Shown piece after piece: positions 43,541 to 57,129 of a DNA stretch of 64,000 nucleotides. Positions within the stretch are counted from its first letter, which is position 1. Each line of letters begins with the position of its first letter. The DNA is taken from contig NW_026947544.1 of assembly GCF_034190915.1 (NCBI RefSeq), positions 3,136,001 through 3,200,000 of the forward strand, in the 5' to 3' direction. The notes below the pieces were generated by a model. The model was not told the origin of the DNA. It saw only the letters and a program-made list of their open reading frames with translations, and did no database searches. Source of the stretch: Cavia porcellus (taxonomy: Eukaryota > Chordata > Mammalia > Rodentia > Caviidae). Both the position numbers and the translations under genes were made by a program.

Positions 43541-44156
43541 GCTTGGGGTGATTTCTGCAGTGATTACTTCTTTAGTTCTTTTGATAACCAGCACAGCTAT
43601 TAGTGCCACAGCATTAGCACATTCAATACAAACTGCTTCCTTTGTAGGTAATTGGACAAGAACTGCTAATGACATGGAAAATTCCGAGAGATTGAGATAA
43701 AATTACTAACCCAAGTGAGCATTCCAGAGAATTCAGTCCTGTGGATGGGAGATCAGTTTGAAAGCTTACAGTTACAACAACACTTAAAGTGTCACTAAAA
43801 GGTGACATATTTTTGTATCACCCAATTGACACATAACAAAAGCCTACATCCTTGGGAAATTGGTTAAAAGGCATATGCAAGGAGTGATTGATCAGAATAT
43901 TATTATGGATATAAACACCCTTCAGAGACTAGTGCTGTCCATAACACTACAGACAGCTACCTTTGAAACCCAAATGCAGGACTGGGATACTGATGCCATA
44001 GAACAATTAAGTCCAGTTTTATATCTAAAGGCTCACTTTTGGTTTTGCATTAGAATTGGTGTACTCATTCTATGTTTTGCAAATTTTCCATTAAAGCCTG
44101 TCATAGAGGATCCACTACCTGGAGATGACTGGAGGCTGCCTTACAGCCAAGACTAG
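43541..44156 (+). pseudogene. env TM remnant (class II ERV)
   Basis: After K-R-M-L-G comes a hydrophobic fusion-peptide-like stretch (V-I-S-A-V-I-T-S-L-V-L-L-I-T), then a heptad-like region with S-I-Q-T-A-S-F-V. A later frame (43860-44156) has I-N-T-L-Q-R-L-V, then a membrane anchor F-W-F-C-I-R-I-G-V-L-I-L-C-F. A frameshift and stops near 43700 make it non-functional. Confidence 0.82.
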
Positions 44157-44171
44157 CCCTGCTGGAGCTAC

Positions 44172-44190
44172 AAAACAAGAAAGGGAGAGA
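44172..44190 (+). other. Polypurine tract before class II 3' LTR
   Basis: AAAACAAGAAAGGGAGAGA directly precedes the LTR start TGTGGGAGAA and is all purine except one C. Confidence 0.75.
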
Positions 44191-44884
44191 TGTGGGAGAA
44201 ACTCCAGTGACTCCCTTTGAATCCAAAACAATTGCTGTGACTTTGATTACTTGGAGACTCATTTCCTTATACTGATATGTAAAAGGCTATCTAGGGTATT
44301 TCCTTCTCTCTTCAACTGGCTCTGAGCATTGCAAGTAAGGCTAGCTGAGGTGCTAATGTGCAAAGTCCATAGCCATCAGACAGTCCTGTTTCCTTGCATC
44401 CTGTTCTCCACAGTACAGGGTTGAGCATGTGAGATGTTAGAGTGAATAGCTCCAGGAATGTCAACTGGAGACAGCCTCAAGATAAGAGGCTATGACTCCC
44501 CAGGGCACAAGAAACTGAAGCAATAGCCCCCAAAACAATTCCACTGCTATTTTAATTGGGTTATGTAAATTGATCCTTCTCCATATCTTTATCTCTGCCT
44601 ATTACAGAGATGCCATTCTTTCAGCTGGCCAGTCATTTCAAGTTACTCAGTAATCCCTGACATCCTCACTATCACTCATCTGTGAGCCACCACCCTTTCT
44701 TCACAAGATAATGTATACTCAGAGAGGCCTAGGATCAGGGTCTTTGTCTACATGTTCTCAGAGGGATTGGACTTAGGACCCTTTGACTGCCCTTAACTTG
44801 GAATATGTCTTGGTGTTTTTACTCAGACCATGGGCTGTAGTGGTGGTTGTAGATTGGAATTTAATGGCTAGGATTCCAATAACA
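44191..44884 (+). mobile_element. Class II ERV 3' LTR
   Basis: Starts TGTGGGAGAAAC right after the purine tract and ends near CCAATAACA. It is related to the remnant at 19840-20360. About 690 bp. I see no AATAAA in the usual place; the 3' end placement is approximate. Confidence 0.75.
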
Positions 44885-45185
44885 TCCAAATAGGGTTACA
44901 AATATAACTTTTTGTATTGTGAGGGAAACTAGAAAGAGGATTAAAATACCTGGATAACTGAACTCAATATTTAGGTTAACAATAATCTCATGCATAATAT
45001 CTGATCATAGTGCACTAAAATTGGAAATCAATTGCAAAACAAAATGGCAAAACCTGTCTAAATACATGGAAATTAAATAACATTACAGATGAAATTAAAG
45101 AAGAAATAAAACAATACCTACAATACAATGAAAATGCAAATACAACAGAGCATAACTTATGGGATGCAATGAAAGCAGTCCTAAG

Positions 45186-45190
<5 letters not shown>

Positions 45191-45230
<40 letters not shown>
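45191..45230. repeat. (TA)20 microsatellite
   Basis: Uninterrupted TA dinucleotides arising inside L1 ORF2 where related copies have gggatatatag-like sequence. Confidence 0.97.
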
Positions 45231-45231
<1 letters not shown>

Positions 45232-46694
45232 CAATAAGTAGTCACATCAATAAAATGGAATGAACACAAATAAATAGCCTAATTCTATATCTCATGCTTC
45301 TGGAAAAGGAAGGGAAAGTCAAACTCAAAGCTCATAGGAGAGAGCACACTGTAAAGATTAAAGCAGAAATTAATGCCATTGGAACTAAAAATACAAAAAT
45401 ACAAATACTAAATATACAAAGAGTTAATGTATCACAGAGGTGATTTTTTGAGAAAATAAAATTGATAAGCCCCTTGGCAATCTTCTCAAGAAGAAGAAAC
45501 AAAGTCTCAAATCCAAGCAATAAGGACTGAAAATTGTTACAGATCCCATGGAAATTGCAAAGATCATGAGCAACTACTCTGAAAATCTCTACTCCCACAG
45601 GGTGGAAAACACAGCAAAGAAATGGACAGATTTCTAGAAATATATGAACTACCAAAGTTCAATCAAGAAGATATAATAATTTTGAACACCCAGTTTCAGC
45701 TACTGAAATAAAAAAATGTGATTAAAAACTTGCCAATAAAGAAAAGCCCAGGTCCCAATAGACTCATGGTATTCTATAAGAAATTTAGAGAAGATTTAAT
45801 GGCAGCATTCCTTAATGCTTCTGTGAAACTGAAAAAGAAGCTGTCCTCCCAAACTCATTTTTGGAGGCAAATATCACTCTGATAACAAAAGTGGAAAAAG
45901 ACCATACCAAAAAGGAGAACTGTAGACCAATCTCACTAGTGAACATTGATGCAAAGATTCTCAATAAGATACTGGCAAATAGAATGCAGCAAGTCTTCAA
46001 GAAGAGTATACCACACAATCAAGTGGGATTCATGCCACTAATGCAGTGATGGTACAACATATGCAGATGAATAAATACAATACACCACATCAACAGAGCC
46101 AAGAATAAAAAACACACGATCTCAGCAGACACAGCAAGAGCTATTGATAAGGCCCAATACCTATTCATGATAAAAGCCCTACAGAAATTTGGAATACATG
46201 GTTTGTACCTCAATCTGATAAAGGCTATCTCTGACAAACCAACATCCTACATTATACTAAATAAATATTGCCTGAAATACTTCACCTTAAAATCAAGAAC
46301 AAGACAAAGAGGTTCACTATCACCACTCCTATTCAATGTAGTTCTGGAAATATTAGAACAATCAGACAAGAGGGAGAAATAAAAGGAATAAAGTTAGTAA
46401 AGAAAGAAAAACTATTATAATTAACAGATGACATGATACTCTACATAGAAGACCCCAAAGACTCCACTAAAAGACCACTACAAATAACAAAAAAAAAATT
46501 CATAAGTGTAGCTGGATGCAAAAGCAACGTTCAAAAATCATTAGCATTCCTGTGCACCAACAAAACCTCACTGAATGAGAAATTATGGAAATATAGCCTT
46601 TCAAAATAGCATGTAAAAAAATAAAATACTTAGGAATCAACCTAACCAAGCACATAAAAGACCAATATGCTGAAAGTTATACTACTGTAAAAAA

Positions 46695-46900
46695 GAAGAA
46701 GAAGAAGAAGAAGAAGAAGAAGAAGAAGAAGAAGAAGAAGAAGAAGAAGAAGAAGAAGAAGAAGAAGAAGAAGAAGAAGAAGAAGAAGAAGAAGAAGAAG
46801 AAGAAGAAGAAGAAGAAGAAGAAGAAGAAGAAGAAGAAGAAGAAGAAGAAGAAGAAGAAGAAGAAGAAGAAGAAGAAGAAGAAGAAGAAGAAGAAGAAGA
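46695..46900. repeat. (GAA)~69 expansion in L1 ORF2
   Basis: An uninterrupted GAA tract of about 206 bp. Flanks are L1 ORF2 (…Y-A-E-S-Y on the left, attgaagaggatactagaaaatg on the right), so it grew from an A-rich spot in the element. The minus reading gives the polyphenylalanine frame at 46677-47018, which is not a gene. Confidence 0.97.
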
Positions 46901-48693
46901 TTGAAGAGGATACTAGAAAATGAAAGAATGTTCCTTGCTCTTGGCTAGGAAGAAACATCATTGTGAAAATCACCATACTCCACAAACTCTTAAACCATAC
47001 AATGCAATCAATTAGCATTAATGTACCTTATAGGTTTAAAGAAAATAGTCCTAAAATTCAACTGGAAACAGAATAAACCTCCAATAGAAATGGTAATTCT
47101 GGGCAACAAAGGCAAAGTGGAAGGCATCTCAATTCCTGACTTGAAACTATACTACAAAGCCGTAGTAATAAATTCAGCTGAGTAAAGGCAAAGAAGTAGA
47201 CCGCAAGATCAATGGGACAGATTAGGAGATGCAAACACTACTATAAAGACACTCAGCTATCTTACATTTGATACATGGGCTAAACAGATTCAGTGCTAGA
47301 TAAGTAGCCTGTTTAATAAATGGTGTTGGAAAAATTGGCTTTTCACATGCTGAAGACTGAAAATAGACCCATGCCTATCACCGTATAACAAACTAAAGTC
47401 AAAAAGTATCAAGGATCTAAATATAAAACAGAAACACTAAATGTACTGGAGAAGAAGGTAGGTAAAAATCTTGGAGACATAGGGTTAGGGAGAGAATTCA
47501 TAAATAAAGTGCATTGCACAGGACATACATCAAAGAATCAACAACAAGGGTCTCATATTACTAAATGGTTTTTGCACTTCAAAAAAAGTTAACAACAGAA
47601 TGAAAATAAAACCAACAGAACAGGAAAGAATGTCAGCCCACAATCCCTCAGACAAAGCACTTATATCCAGAACATTTAAAGGACTGTAAAACACCAATAC
47701 CCCCAAATTCAAAGACCTTCTCCAAAAATGGGCATCAGAGATGAACACACAGTTCTCAGATGAAGATACGCAAATGACAAATAAATATTTGAAGAAACAT
47801 TTATCATCACTGGTCATTTGAGAAATGCAAATTGAAATGCCACTGAGATTTCATCTCACACCAGAGAGAATGGCTGCCACTAAGAAATCAACTGATAACA
47901 AATGTTGGCAATGCTGTGAGGAAAAGGAACACTGGTCCACTGTTGGTGGGAGTGCAAACTGAAGCAACCACTGTGGAAATCACTAGAGAGATTTCTCAGA
48001 AGACTAGGAAGTGAAGTTACCTTTAATGCAGCTATTCCCCTCGTGGGTATTTTCCCAGAAAAAGTGAAAAAGTCATGTCACACTGATATATATATACACC
48101 CATGTTCACAGCAGCACAGTTTGTGATAGCTGAATCTTGGACACAACCAAAATGCCCATCAACTGTAGAGTGGATGATAAAAAGTGGTATTTTCATACAA
48201 TGGAGTACTATTTAGCAACAAAACATGATTATCTTGAGGCCATTATAGGTAAATGGAGGCAACTTGAGAATATCCTCATTAGCAGAATGAACAAGACTCA
48301 TTGTCTCTCTAATGTAAAAAATAATAAGAATTGACAAGATAATGGTATCCAAAACATACAATAGACATTGTAAAAGTGAAAGGGAGGAACATGCTCTAAA
48401 GCATGTAACAATATACATAGTGTGTAAGATAGATGACCACATTACTAAATTTCTGTTAGATCATTGAACAGAAGGTGTTGCATCCTCAATGTTTGAGTGT
48501 CTAGCCACATTTATGCTTTGATTTTATACCTTTAACAAGTATTATTAAGATGATAATATGTAATGTGTCAACCAGTGATTTTATGATGTTAAATTTTGAA
48601 TTCTGTATTATTCTCCTTTCTATTTTGACTTTTCTTTAAGTTTCTTTTCTTTGTTTCTTTCAGTAAATAACTTGGAAATAAACAGAAACACAA

Positions 48694-51117
48694 TGCCTGT
48701 GGATAAAATTTCAAATAAACATATTTTTTCTGCTCTGAGTAAAGGGAAAGGTGGGGATTGCTTCTGATTTTAGATGTTGGTATGAAGGACTGTGGTATGA
48801 CAGGAAATACAACAGCAGCTGCATTAGTTTCCACTTTGGGTTTAGAGAATCAAGTCAAATGTGTGTGTGTGTAAACTGGAAAACATCATGTATCATTATA
48901 AATGTTTTGCAAAAGTGAATAGATTTGATTATATATAAATTTTAAAACATGCTTCATTTTTCTCCAGCAGCCTACTGAAACAGACATTTTCATTTTGAGC
49001 TGACTAGGAATCTTTTCCATTTCAATTGTTTCCTTCACCATCACTTTTTCTGAAAAGTTGGAATGTATTGTATGGTAAGCTGTGGTATACGTGATTTTTT
49101 GCTATTATGTTACAAAGATGAGAGGGAAATTTTCACTGTTCACTGAGCACTGTTTCACTAATTGCTGTTTCATCATTTATAGCCTAGGGAGCTTCTCAGA
49201 TAATATTGAGACAAAAGCACTCAAGTTTACCACCAAACTAAGTGAATGACATATAAGAAGACAAAAGAGTTGTTCTTTTTATAATTTTATTTAAAGAAAA
49301 ATTTTATATAAAGAATATTCAAAGCTGTCATTTTGGGATGGATTTTATTTTACTTTGATCTTAGTTACATAAAATTTCTGACCTATTTTATTCTGAAATC
49401 CAAGATCACATATGCCTAGTCATGGAAAGGTAGGGTAAAATTAAGCTATTTGATCGAGTGTCTGAGATGTCCAGCTTCACTTCCACCTTCAGGGTGCCTA
49501 TTCCTTGGCAGGAGAACCCAGAAGTTGCGAATGATAACAGATAACAGATAAACAGATAATTGTGTTTATGATGCTGTGGAATCATTTCTGATTCTGATCT
49601 GTTATTATAGTAAATCACCATCCAGATTCTCAGATATTGTTAGCCTTGGAAAAGTTAGCTGGTCTACATTCTTGACCTGCATTCTGAATTGGTCATTAAA
49701 AGGTTTGTATTTCCAACCTGTTTTCAAGGTAATTTTGGAACATCTCATTTTGGAATAACTCTAAGGAATATTTATATACTATGCAAGGTCATTTTTACCA
49801 TTCAACACTCTAAGAAAACACTTCTTAGTTCCAAATGACCTAACCAACATTGAAAGCTTTGGTTCCGATTTTATAGTTGGGGGTTGATAGTTTAGCATGA
49901 AGACATTAGTATGAAGGCATGTTGATCAGGATTATCAAGGGCACAACAGCAGTCGTTCAACTGAAGAATCCAAATCTATGCTTTCAAAGAAAACAGCTCT
50001 ACATCAACTGAAGATCTAAGCAAACACTAAGATCAATTTTGGTGCATTTTTGGCTCTTTGTTTTCTATTGCCATGAAAAACCTACGTGAAGCATCGATTT
50101 ATTGATAATCAAGCCATCAAGTGAAAATCATCCAGTAAAGCCATCAAAACCATCAGTAATCAGTGGTAACTATTCAAACCTTAGTGGCAGTCACATTCAC
50201 CCATGTAGTACACATCCCAGGAGACACTAGTTGTATTCTTTTCTTTGTCCCAAAGACTTCATCTTTTCTTTTGCTGAGGATCTTAGTTCAAAATGCTCAT
50301 TTGTCTTCCAGTGGTGTGATCCTGAAACTGTTCCTCACCAATGGCTGACCCTGGACTGGCTTGCCTCAGCATTTTAGAGATAGCTGCCCCTGGCATTTTG
50401 TACTTATTAGATGAGGATTTCAGAGGCTTAAAATTAAAAAGAGGACATATATCGCAGCAGATGGATGACCCTGTTTTGAGTGTTATAAAGGAGTCATCAG
50501 AGAGCAATATCTTGGGTTTTATTTTATATCAGCAAATGGTTATATGAAATGTCTAAAGGAAGGTCCAGATTACTAAACACATAGTGTCTACCCGGGAGTT
50601 GTTTCCATAGCATGACACAGAAAATTATCCTCTAGTGGAAGAGAAATGATTTGTCATCTTGGTCTTTTAGAATTTAAAGAAAAGCTTTTACTTTTTTGGA
50701 AATGTCTGACTTTCATGACCGGTGGCTACCCTTCCTATTGTCATTGCCATGAAAATTAATGAAGCAACTAGGGACGAGAAACTGAACCTTAAATTGCACA
50801 TAGTCACTCAAGAGGATGTACAGCACTGAAAGGAATCATGATGGATTCCTCAACGTTAGGAATCACCAGAAGCCTATTGAAATGTTTTTCTGTCTTCATG
50901 GTAGAACAGAGAAAATAGTCCTAGGGAGGTGAACCCAATGCCTGGTCCAGAAAAATTACTTTTCTTAATAACTGCATAACATCAAAAAAGCCCACCTATC
51001 TGCATATCAGTAATTGCTCTTACAACATTTATAGCCTAGAGAGCTTTTCAGATAACACTGAGCCAAAAGCACTCAATTTTACCACCACATTAAATCAACA
51101 ACATGTTGTAAGATGAA
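48694..51117. other. Intergenic DNA, no gene supported
   Basis: A 60-70 codon plus frame at 50341-50547 (M-A-D-P-G-L-A-C-L) and neighbours have no recognisable domain. A diverged direct repeat of about 120 bp links 49155-49290 and 51005-51125. A short (TG) run lies at 48860. Confidence 0.5.
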
Positions 51118-51559
51118 AGAATTTTTCTTTTTTTAAAAGCAAAACAGAAAAAAGGGTAGAAATAAAACAGATTTTCAAAAAAAAATAAACAGTAAGAAAT
51201 CAGAGGTTGTTAAATTACATATTATTATCTTAGATATAATTGTTCAAGTTACAGAATTAAAGCTCGCAAAACGGACATTCAAACAGTGAGACTGCAACAG
51301 TTGTTTGTTTTACAATCCAACACCAACTTAGTAATATTGTTATCTATCTTACACAATTACACATGCAGTTATATCCTTTAGATAACTTCCTTTTCCTCTC
51401 TTTTTTATAATAGCAATTACACATTTTGGGGTTTATTACTTCAACAGTTCTTATTGCTTTTTATACTGGAGACACCATGTGATATTTGTAAATATGACTC
51501 ATTTATTTCACTTATGAGAATAGTCTCAAGTTTCCTCCATTTACCTATACAGGCCTCAC

Positions 51560-54500
51560 GATCATCTTTTTTATAGCTGAGTAGTATTACACTGTATAAA
51601 AATATCACATCTTTCTCATCCCTTCGGTGGTTGATGGGTGTGTTGGTTGTCTCTGAGATTCAATTACAAACTGTGCTGCTATGAACATGGGCACACATTT
51701 ATCACTGTGACAGGACCTTTTCAGTTTTTCTGGGAAAATATCCAGGAGAGGAATAGATGGATTGAATGGAACTTCCACTCCTGGACTACTGAGAAATGTC
51801 CATGGTGATTTCCATGGTGTTGCACTAGTCTACACTTCCACCAACAATGGGAGCAGTGTTCCTTTTTTCCGTGGTCTTATCAACTTTTGTTATCAGTTGA
51901 TCTCATGATGGCAGCCATTCTCTCTGGCATGAGATGAAATCTCAATGCTGTTTTAATTTGCATTTCTCAAATGTCCAGTGATGGCGAAGATTTCTTCAGA
52001 TATTTATTTTCCACTTGTGTATCTTTATCGAGAAGTGTGTGTATATCTCTAATGCCCATTTTTGGAGAGGTCTTTGAATTTTGGGGGCTTGATGTTTTTC
52101 AGTTCTCTGTACATTCTGCATATAGGTGCTTGATCTGTGGCATTGCTGGCCAAAGTTCTTTCCCATTCATTGAGTTTTCTTTTCACTCTGTTACTAACTT
52201 TTTCTGAAGAGCAAAATCTTTTTAGTAATATGAGATCCCAGTTGTTGATTCTTTGACGTATGTCCTGTGTGGTGCATTTTATTCGTGAATTCTCTCCCTA
52301 ACCCTATGTCTTCAAGATTTTTAACTACCTTGTTTTCCAGTAGACTTAGTGTTTCTGCTTTAGTATTTAGATCCTTGATACATTTTGACTTTAGTTTATT
52401 GTACCGTGATAAGCATGGGTCTATTTTCAGTCTTCAGCATGTAGAAAACCAGTTTTTCCTAAACCATTTGTTAAACAGGCTATCCATCTGGCAGTGAATC
52501 TGGTTTAGCCCCTCTGTCAAATGTAGCATGGATGAGTGTCTTTGTAGTAGTGTTTGCATCTTATAATCTCTTTCATTGATCCTCCGATCTATTTCTTTGC
52601 CAGTACCATGCTGATTTTATCACCATGATATTTCGGTATAGTTTCAAGTCAGGAATTGACATGCCTCTGCCTTGCCTTTGTTGCCCAGAATTTCCTTTGG
52701 TATTTTAGGTTTCTTCTGATTCCAAATGAATTTTACAAGTGTTTTCTCTAGATCTGTGTAGTTTTCTTAATGGTATTTTGATTGGGGTTGCATTAAATCT
52801 GTGTAACAGTTTTGGGAGTATGGCCATTTTCACAATGCTGATTCTTCCTAGCCAAGAGCAAGAAATCATCATTCCATTTTCTAACATCTTCTTCAACCTG
52901 TTTTTCAGTGTAGCATAATTTTCAGCATATGGTCTTTTACAGGCTTGGTTTACTCCTAAGTATTTTATGTTTCTAGATGCTATGGTGAAAGCTGATGTTT
53001 CTATAGTATCTCTCTCATTGTGTTTTTTGTGTGTGTACCTGAATGACATTGATTTTGAGCATTGACTTTGTATCCAGCTACACTGCTGAATTGGTTAATT
53101 ACCTCTAGTAATCTTTCATGGAGTCTTTTGGGTATTCTATGTAGAGTATCATGTCACCTGCAAATAGTGGTAATTCATATTCTTCCTTTCCTATCTTTAT
53201 TCCTTTTATGTCTCTCTCTTACCTGATTGTGCTGGCTAGTATTCCTAGAGCTAGACTGAAGAGGAGTGCTGATAGTGGACATTCATGTCTTGGTCCTAAT
53301 TTTAGAGTGAAAACTTTCAGTTTTTGTCCATTTAGTGCAATGTTGGCTGTTGGTTTATCATAGGTGGTCTTTATGAGACTGAGGTAGACACCGTGCATTC
53401 TGAGGTTCTGAAGGGTTTTTCTCATGAACATATGTTGGACTTTATCAAAACCTTTTTCTCCATCTATTTAGGTGACCATGTGGTTTTGATTTTGGTTCTG
53501 TTGAAGTCATGTATTACACTTATTGATCTGCACATGTTGAAACATTCCTGCATTCCTGGAATAAATCTCACTTGGTCATCTTGATGATGCTGCATTCTAT
53601 TTGCCTGTATTTTATTGAGGATCTCTGCAACAACATTGATTAGTGAGATTGCCCTTTAGTTCTCCTTTATGTTTGGACCTTTCTTTGGTTTTGGTATCAG
53701 AGTAATACTTGCTTCCAAGAATAATTTAGGAAGGATTGCTTCCTTCTCAATTTCATTGAAGAAGGTAAGGAGTATTGGCATCAGACCTTCTCTGAATTTC
53801 TTGTAGAATTCAGCCATGAATCCAGCAGGACCTAGGCTTTTCTTTGTTGGTAAACTTTTAATTACATTTTCAATTTCAATAGCTGATATTGGTTTATTCA
53901 AAATTGCTATATCTTCTTGCTTGAGCTTTGGTAGTTCATATGTTTCTAGAAATCTGTCAGTTTCCTCTGTGTTTTCCACTCTATGTGAGTAGAGATTTTC
54001 AAAGTAGGTATTCATGATCTTTTGAATTTCCATGGAATCGGTAGGAATATCCCTCTTTTCAGTCTTTATTACATGAATTTGAGTTTTTTCTCTCTTTTTC
54101 TTCATAAGTTTAGCTAGAGTTTTGTCCATTTTGTTTATTCTCACAAAAAACTAGCTTTTTGATTCATGCATTCTTTTAAATGTTTAATGTTTCAGTTGCA
54201 TTGATTTCTGCCCTGCTCTTTACCATTTCCTCTCTTCTAAGAGTTTTGCATTTCATTTGCTCTTCTTGTTCTAGAAGTTTGAGATGAAATATTAGGTTCT
54301 TTGTGCTCATTCTCTTTTCCTGATATGACAATTTATTGCTGTACGTTTCCCTCTTAAGAGGGATGCACTTTCATTGCATCCCACAGGTTACAGTTTGTTG
54401 TTTCCACATTTTCATTGATTTGTAGGTATGGCTTTATTTATTGTTTAATTTCATCCATGGCCCACTAGTTGTTCAGATGGTTGGTATTTAATTTCCTTGT

Positions 54501-55243
54501 GTGCATGAAGGTTTTGCAATTTCTTTTCCATTAACTTCCAATTTCAGTGCATGATGGTCAGATATTACAGGTGGGATAATTTCAATATTTTTGACTTAAT
54601 TTAGGAATGTTTTATGTGATGTTATATGGTCCATTTTGGAGAATGTCCCAAGTGCAGCTGAGAAGAATGTATATTCTGATGTGGTTGGGTGGAACACTCT
54701 GTAAACATCTAATAAGTCCAATTTCTCACAGGAGTAATTCAGTTCTATAATTTCTTTGTGGGCCTTTTGTCTAGTTGACCTATCTCTTTGTGACAATGGA
54801 CTGTTAAGGTCCCCTGTTATAACTGTCTTCTTGTGTTGTTGGTTTCTCGTGTTCATTAGTACTAGCCTTATACAGTTGGGTGCCCCTTTATTTGGTGTAT
54901 ATATATTTATAAATGTTAGTTCTTGGCCTTGAATTTTTTCACTAATGAATATGTAGTTACCTTCTTTGTCTCTCTTAGTCATTTTAGGTTTGAAGTTCAC
55001 ATTGTCTGCAAGTAGAATAGCTATGCCTGCTTTTTTCAGTATTCCTGTTGCATGGAATATGGTTTTCCACCTTTTGAATTTTAATCTATGAGTTTCTTTT
55101 GGGTCAGATATCTTTCTAATATACAGCATATTTTAGGATCATGTTTTTTTGATCCATTCTTTCAAACTATTTATTCTGATAGGTGAATCAAGGCCATTTA
55201 CATTTATGGATATCACTGATATGTACTGGCTTGACTTTGCCAT
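51560..55243 (-). pseudogene. L1-C ORF2 pseudogene
   Basis: Minus start M-A-K-S-S-Q-Y-I-S-V-I-S-I-N-V-N-G-L (55241). Endonuclease block 54596-55129 (G-D-L-N-S-P-L-S, L-D-L-L-D-V-Y-R). RT entry block 53656-54144 (L-P-T-K-K-S-L-G-P-A-G-F, F-Y-K-K-F). Thumb/C-terminal block 52705-53049 (L-A-K-R-I-S-I-V-K-M-A-I-like). At least four frame breaks separate them. Confidence 0.9.
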
Positions 55244-55299
55244 GTTATGTTCCAGTTGTTGGCTTTCTGCATTTCCCCTGTGTTTAATACCTTGTCCTA

Positions 55300-56408
55300 A
55301 CTGGTAATTTCTTTCTATTGTTGTTCCGGAGATTGTGGTCATTTTTATCTCTTCCTGGTGTGACCTCCAATACTCTTTCTAGTCCTCTATTTCAATGTCT
55401 CCTGTACTTGTTCTTGGACTAGGGTCAATGTGGTGAACATGAATTTCTTCAGTTGTTCTTTATCATGGAAGTATCTTGTTTCTCTATTAAATTTGAAAGA
55501 TGGTTTTGCTGGATATATCAGTCTGGGTGGAAAGTTGATTCCTTTCAGGCCTTGGAATACCTCACTGCAATCTTGTCTTGACATGACGGTTTGTGCTGAA
55601 AGGTCTGCCGTGATTCTAAGGGACTTTCCTTGATAGGTGCATTGCGTCTTTTCTCTGATACCTTTCAGTATTGTGTTTTTATGCTGTGTGTCTTGGATCT
55701 TAATTATTATGTGTCTGGGTGTAGATTTATGTTGGTTGTGATTTTTTGGTGTTCTACATGCCTCACTTATCTGCATATCAGATTTTCCCCCTTGTTTGGG
55801 AAATTTTCTGCTATTATTTCTGGGCCTACTTTAGTTATGTCATTTGCATTGACTCCTGCATCTTCACTGATGCCTATTCATCTTATATTGATTCTCTTGG
55901 CATCATCTAGAAGCCACTGGATTGTCCCTTCATGCTGCTTTGTTTTTTTAAAAAGTTCTATCTTTTCATGATTGCTGATTGTGATCCTGTCCTCAAGGTT
56001 TGAAATTCTATCCTCAGCTTTATTTAAACCACTTTGCCAGCTTTCAATAGAATTTTCTGTTTCTTGGATGTCTCTTGAGTTTGTTTCACGAGTTCTGCTG
56101 GTTTTCTATATTGCTCATTCAGGATTTCAAGCAGCGTCTCATGCTCCTGTATTTTTAAAATCTATTTCTTCTCTAACTGCACTGAGCAACTCCTTTACTA
56201 AGTTGTTATTTTTGTCGTTACAGGAGAGATTGCTTCTAATTTGATTTACTCTATAGCCTCAAGGAGGTGTTTTTTTCTTAAATTTTACTTTCTGTCTATT
56301 CAGAGATTTGTGGCATGTAACCTGTGAAGTCCTCTATTTCAATATGTCCTGTACTTGTTCTTCATGGACTAGATGTTTGATATTGCATTTTGCTTTATGT
56401 TGTGCCAT
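55300..56408 (-). pseudogene. L1-C ORF1 pseudogene
   Basis: ATG near 56408 (M-A-Q-H-K-A). The C-terminal frame 55387-55776 has T-A-D-L-S-A-Q-T, then D-C-S-E-V-F-Q-G-L, then Y-P-A-K-P-S-F-K-F-N-R-E-T-R and K-E-Q-L-K-K-F-M, the ORF1p RNA-binding domains. The upstream coiled-coil part is frame-broken. Confidence 0.87.
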
Positions 56409-57129
56409 TTTCTCCTTTCAGGTTAATATTTGGTCCTTCAATCTCACTTATGTCAACTGTTGTTAGTGTGTATGTTGGGGTTCTACTTTAAGGTTGATGT
56501 TTGTCCACTTGCTGGGTCCCACAATGAAGAGGTAGGCCAGTCCTACCCTGAATTCCCTGAAGTCCTCTTGCAGGGCATTTTGGGTGAGTCCTATGTTCTT
56601 CCTAGGCTTACAAGCCTAAGAGTACTGATGGAAACCAATTTCTAGTTCCTGCTGTTACTATGTCTTCAGATTGTTCACTCACCAGATCTCCCTGTTTAAA
56701 GTTTTTGTCTTGGCTGGGACCCTACTGTGCCTGTGGGCATCCCACAGCCCCCCTTAATTTTCTCCAGGTTGGAAGAAACCTTATTGGCACCCTCCTCAAC
56801 CTGCCTGATATTCTCTTTGTGGAGGAAAGACTCACCCACACACTTGCCAACCTTGCTAATGGCCTACTGTTGAGAGGTCTCCTCTATTGCTCCTGTTTAC
56901 CCACTGAAGGTGGCAAACTCTAATATAGGGGAAACTCACCTCACAGATGGAAGCCTGCTGAGATTTCTATTTGGGTGAGGGGCTACTGAGTCTCTCCTTG
57001 ATACTGCATGGTTAATCCACTGGAGTCCAAGATTCTGTGGGGAGGTGCATGAGCCAAAGAGCAGCAGCAATACTAGGTCCAGGAGGTCAGGGGGGTGGTC
57101 CCTGATGACAAAAGTAGAATTGTTGGGGC

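Larger units (their letters stand above)
42004..44979 (+). mobile_element. Class II ERV fragment (env plus 3' LTR) inside L1-B
   Basis: About 3.0 kb between two adjoining parts of L1 ORF2. It contains env SU and TM remnants (about 42680-44160), a polypurine tract and a 3' LTR (44191-44884). There is no 5' LTR, gag or pol, so either the copy was truncated or later deletion removed them. The first 650 bp and last 95 bp are unassigned, and no target duplication was found. Confidence 0.75.
44980..48334 (+). pseudogene. L1-B ORF2, remainder (endonuclease end, RT, C-terminal)
   Basis: Begins [17 protein letters not shown]. Later: [19 protein letters not shown] (RT, 45900), [14 protein letters not shown] (46310), L-Y-Y-K-A-V-V-I (47150) and the Cys-containing tail ending Y-F-H-T-M-E-Y-Y-L-A-T-K (48190-48230). 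The TA repeat at 45191 and the GAA tract at 46695 lie within it. Confidence 0.88.
39161..48683 (+). mobile_element. L1-B: full-length-type L1, interrupted, inactive
   Basis: Order: GC-rich 5' UTR (39161-40248), ORF1, ORF2 first part (41362-42003), a class II ERV fragment (42004-44979), ORF2 remainder (44980-48334), 3' UTR. A possible target duplication is AAATACAATG (39151-39160) and AAACACAATG (48684-48693). Without the insertion and the GAA expansion it would be about 6.3 kb. Confidence 0.88.

Noticed and set aside
46677..47018. 113-codon minus frame of mostly phenylalanine
   Set aside because: It is the GAA tract read on the opposite strand.
50341..50547. Small plus-strand gene (M-A-D-P-G-L)
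   Set aside because: No homology recognised, no promoter or splice context, and length is at background for this composition.
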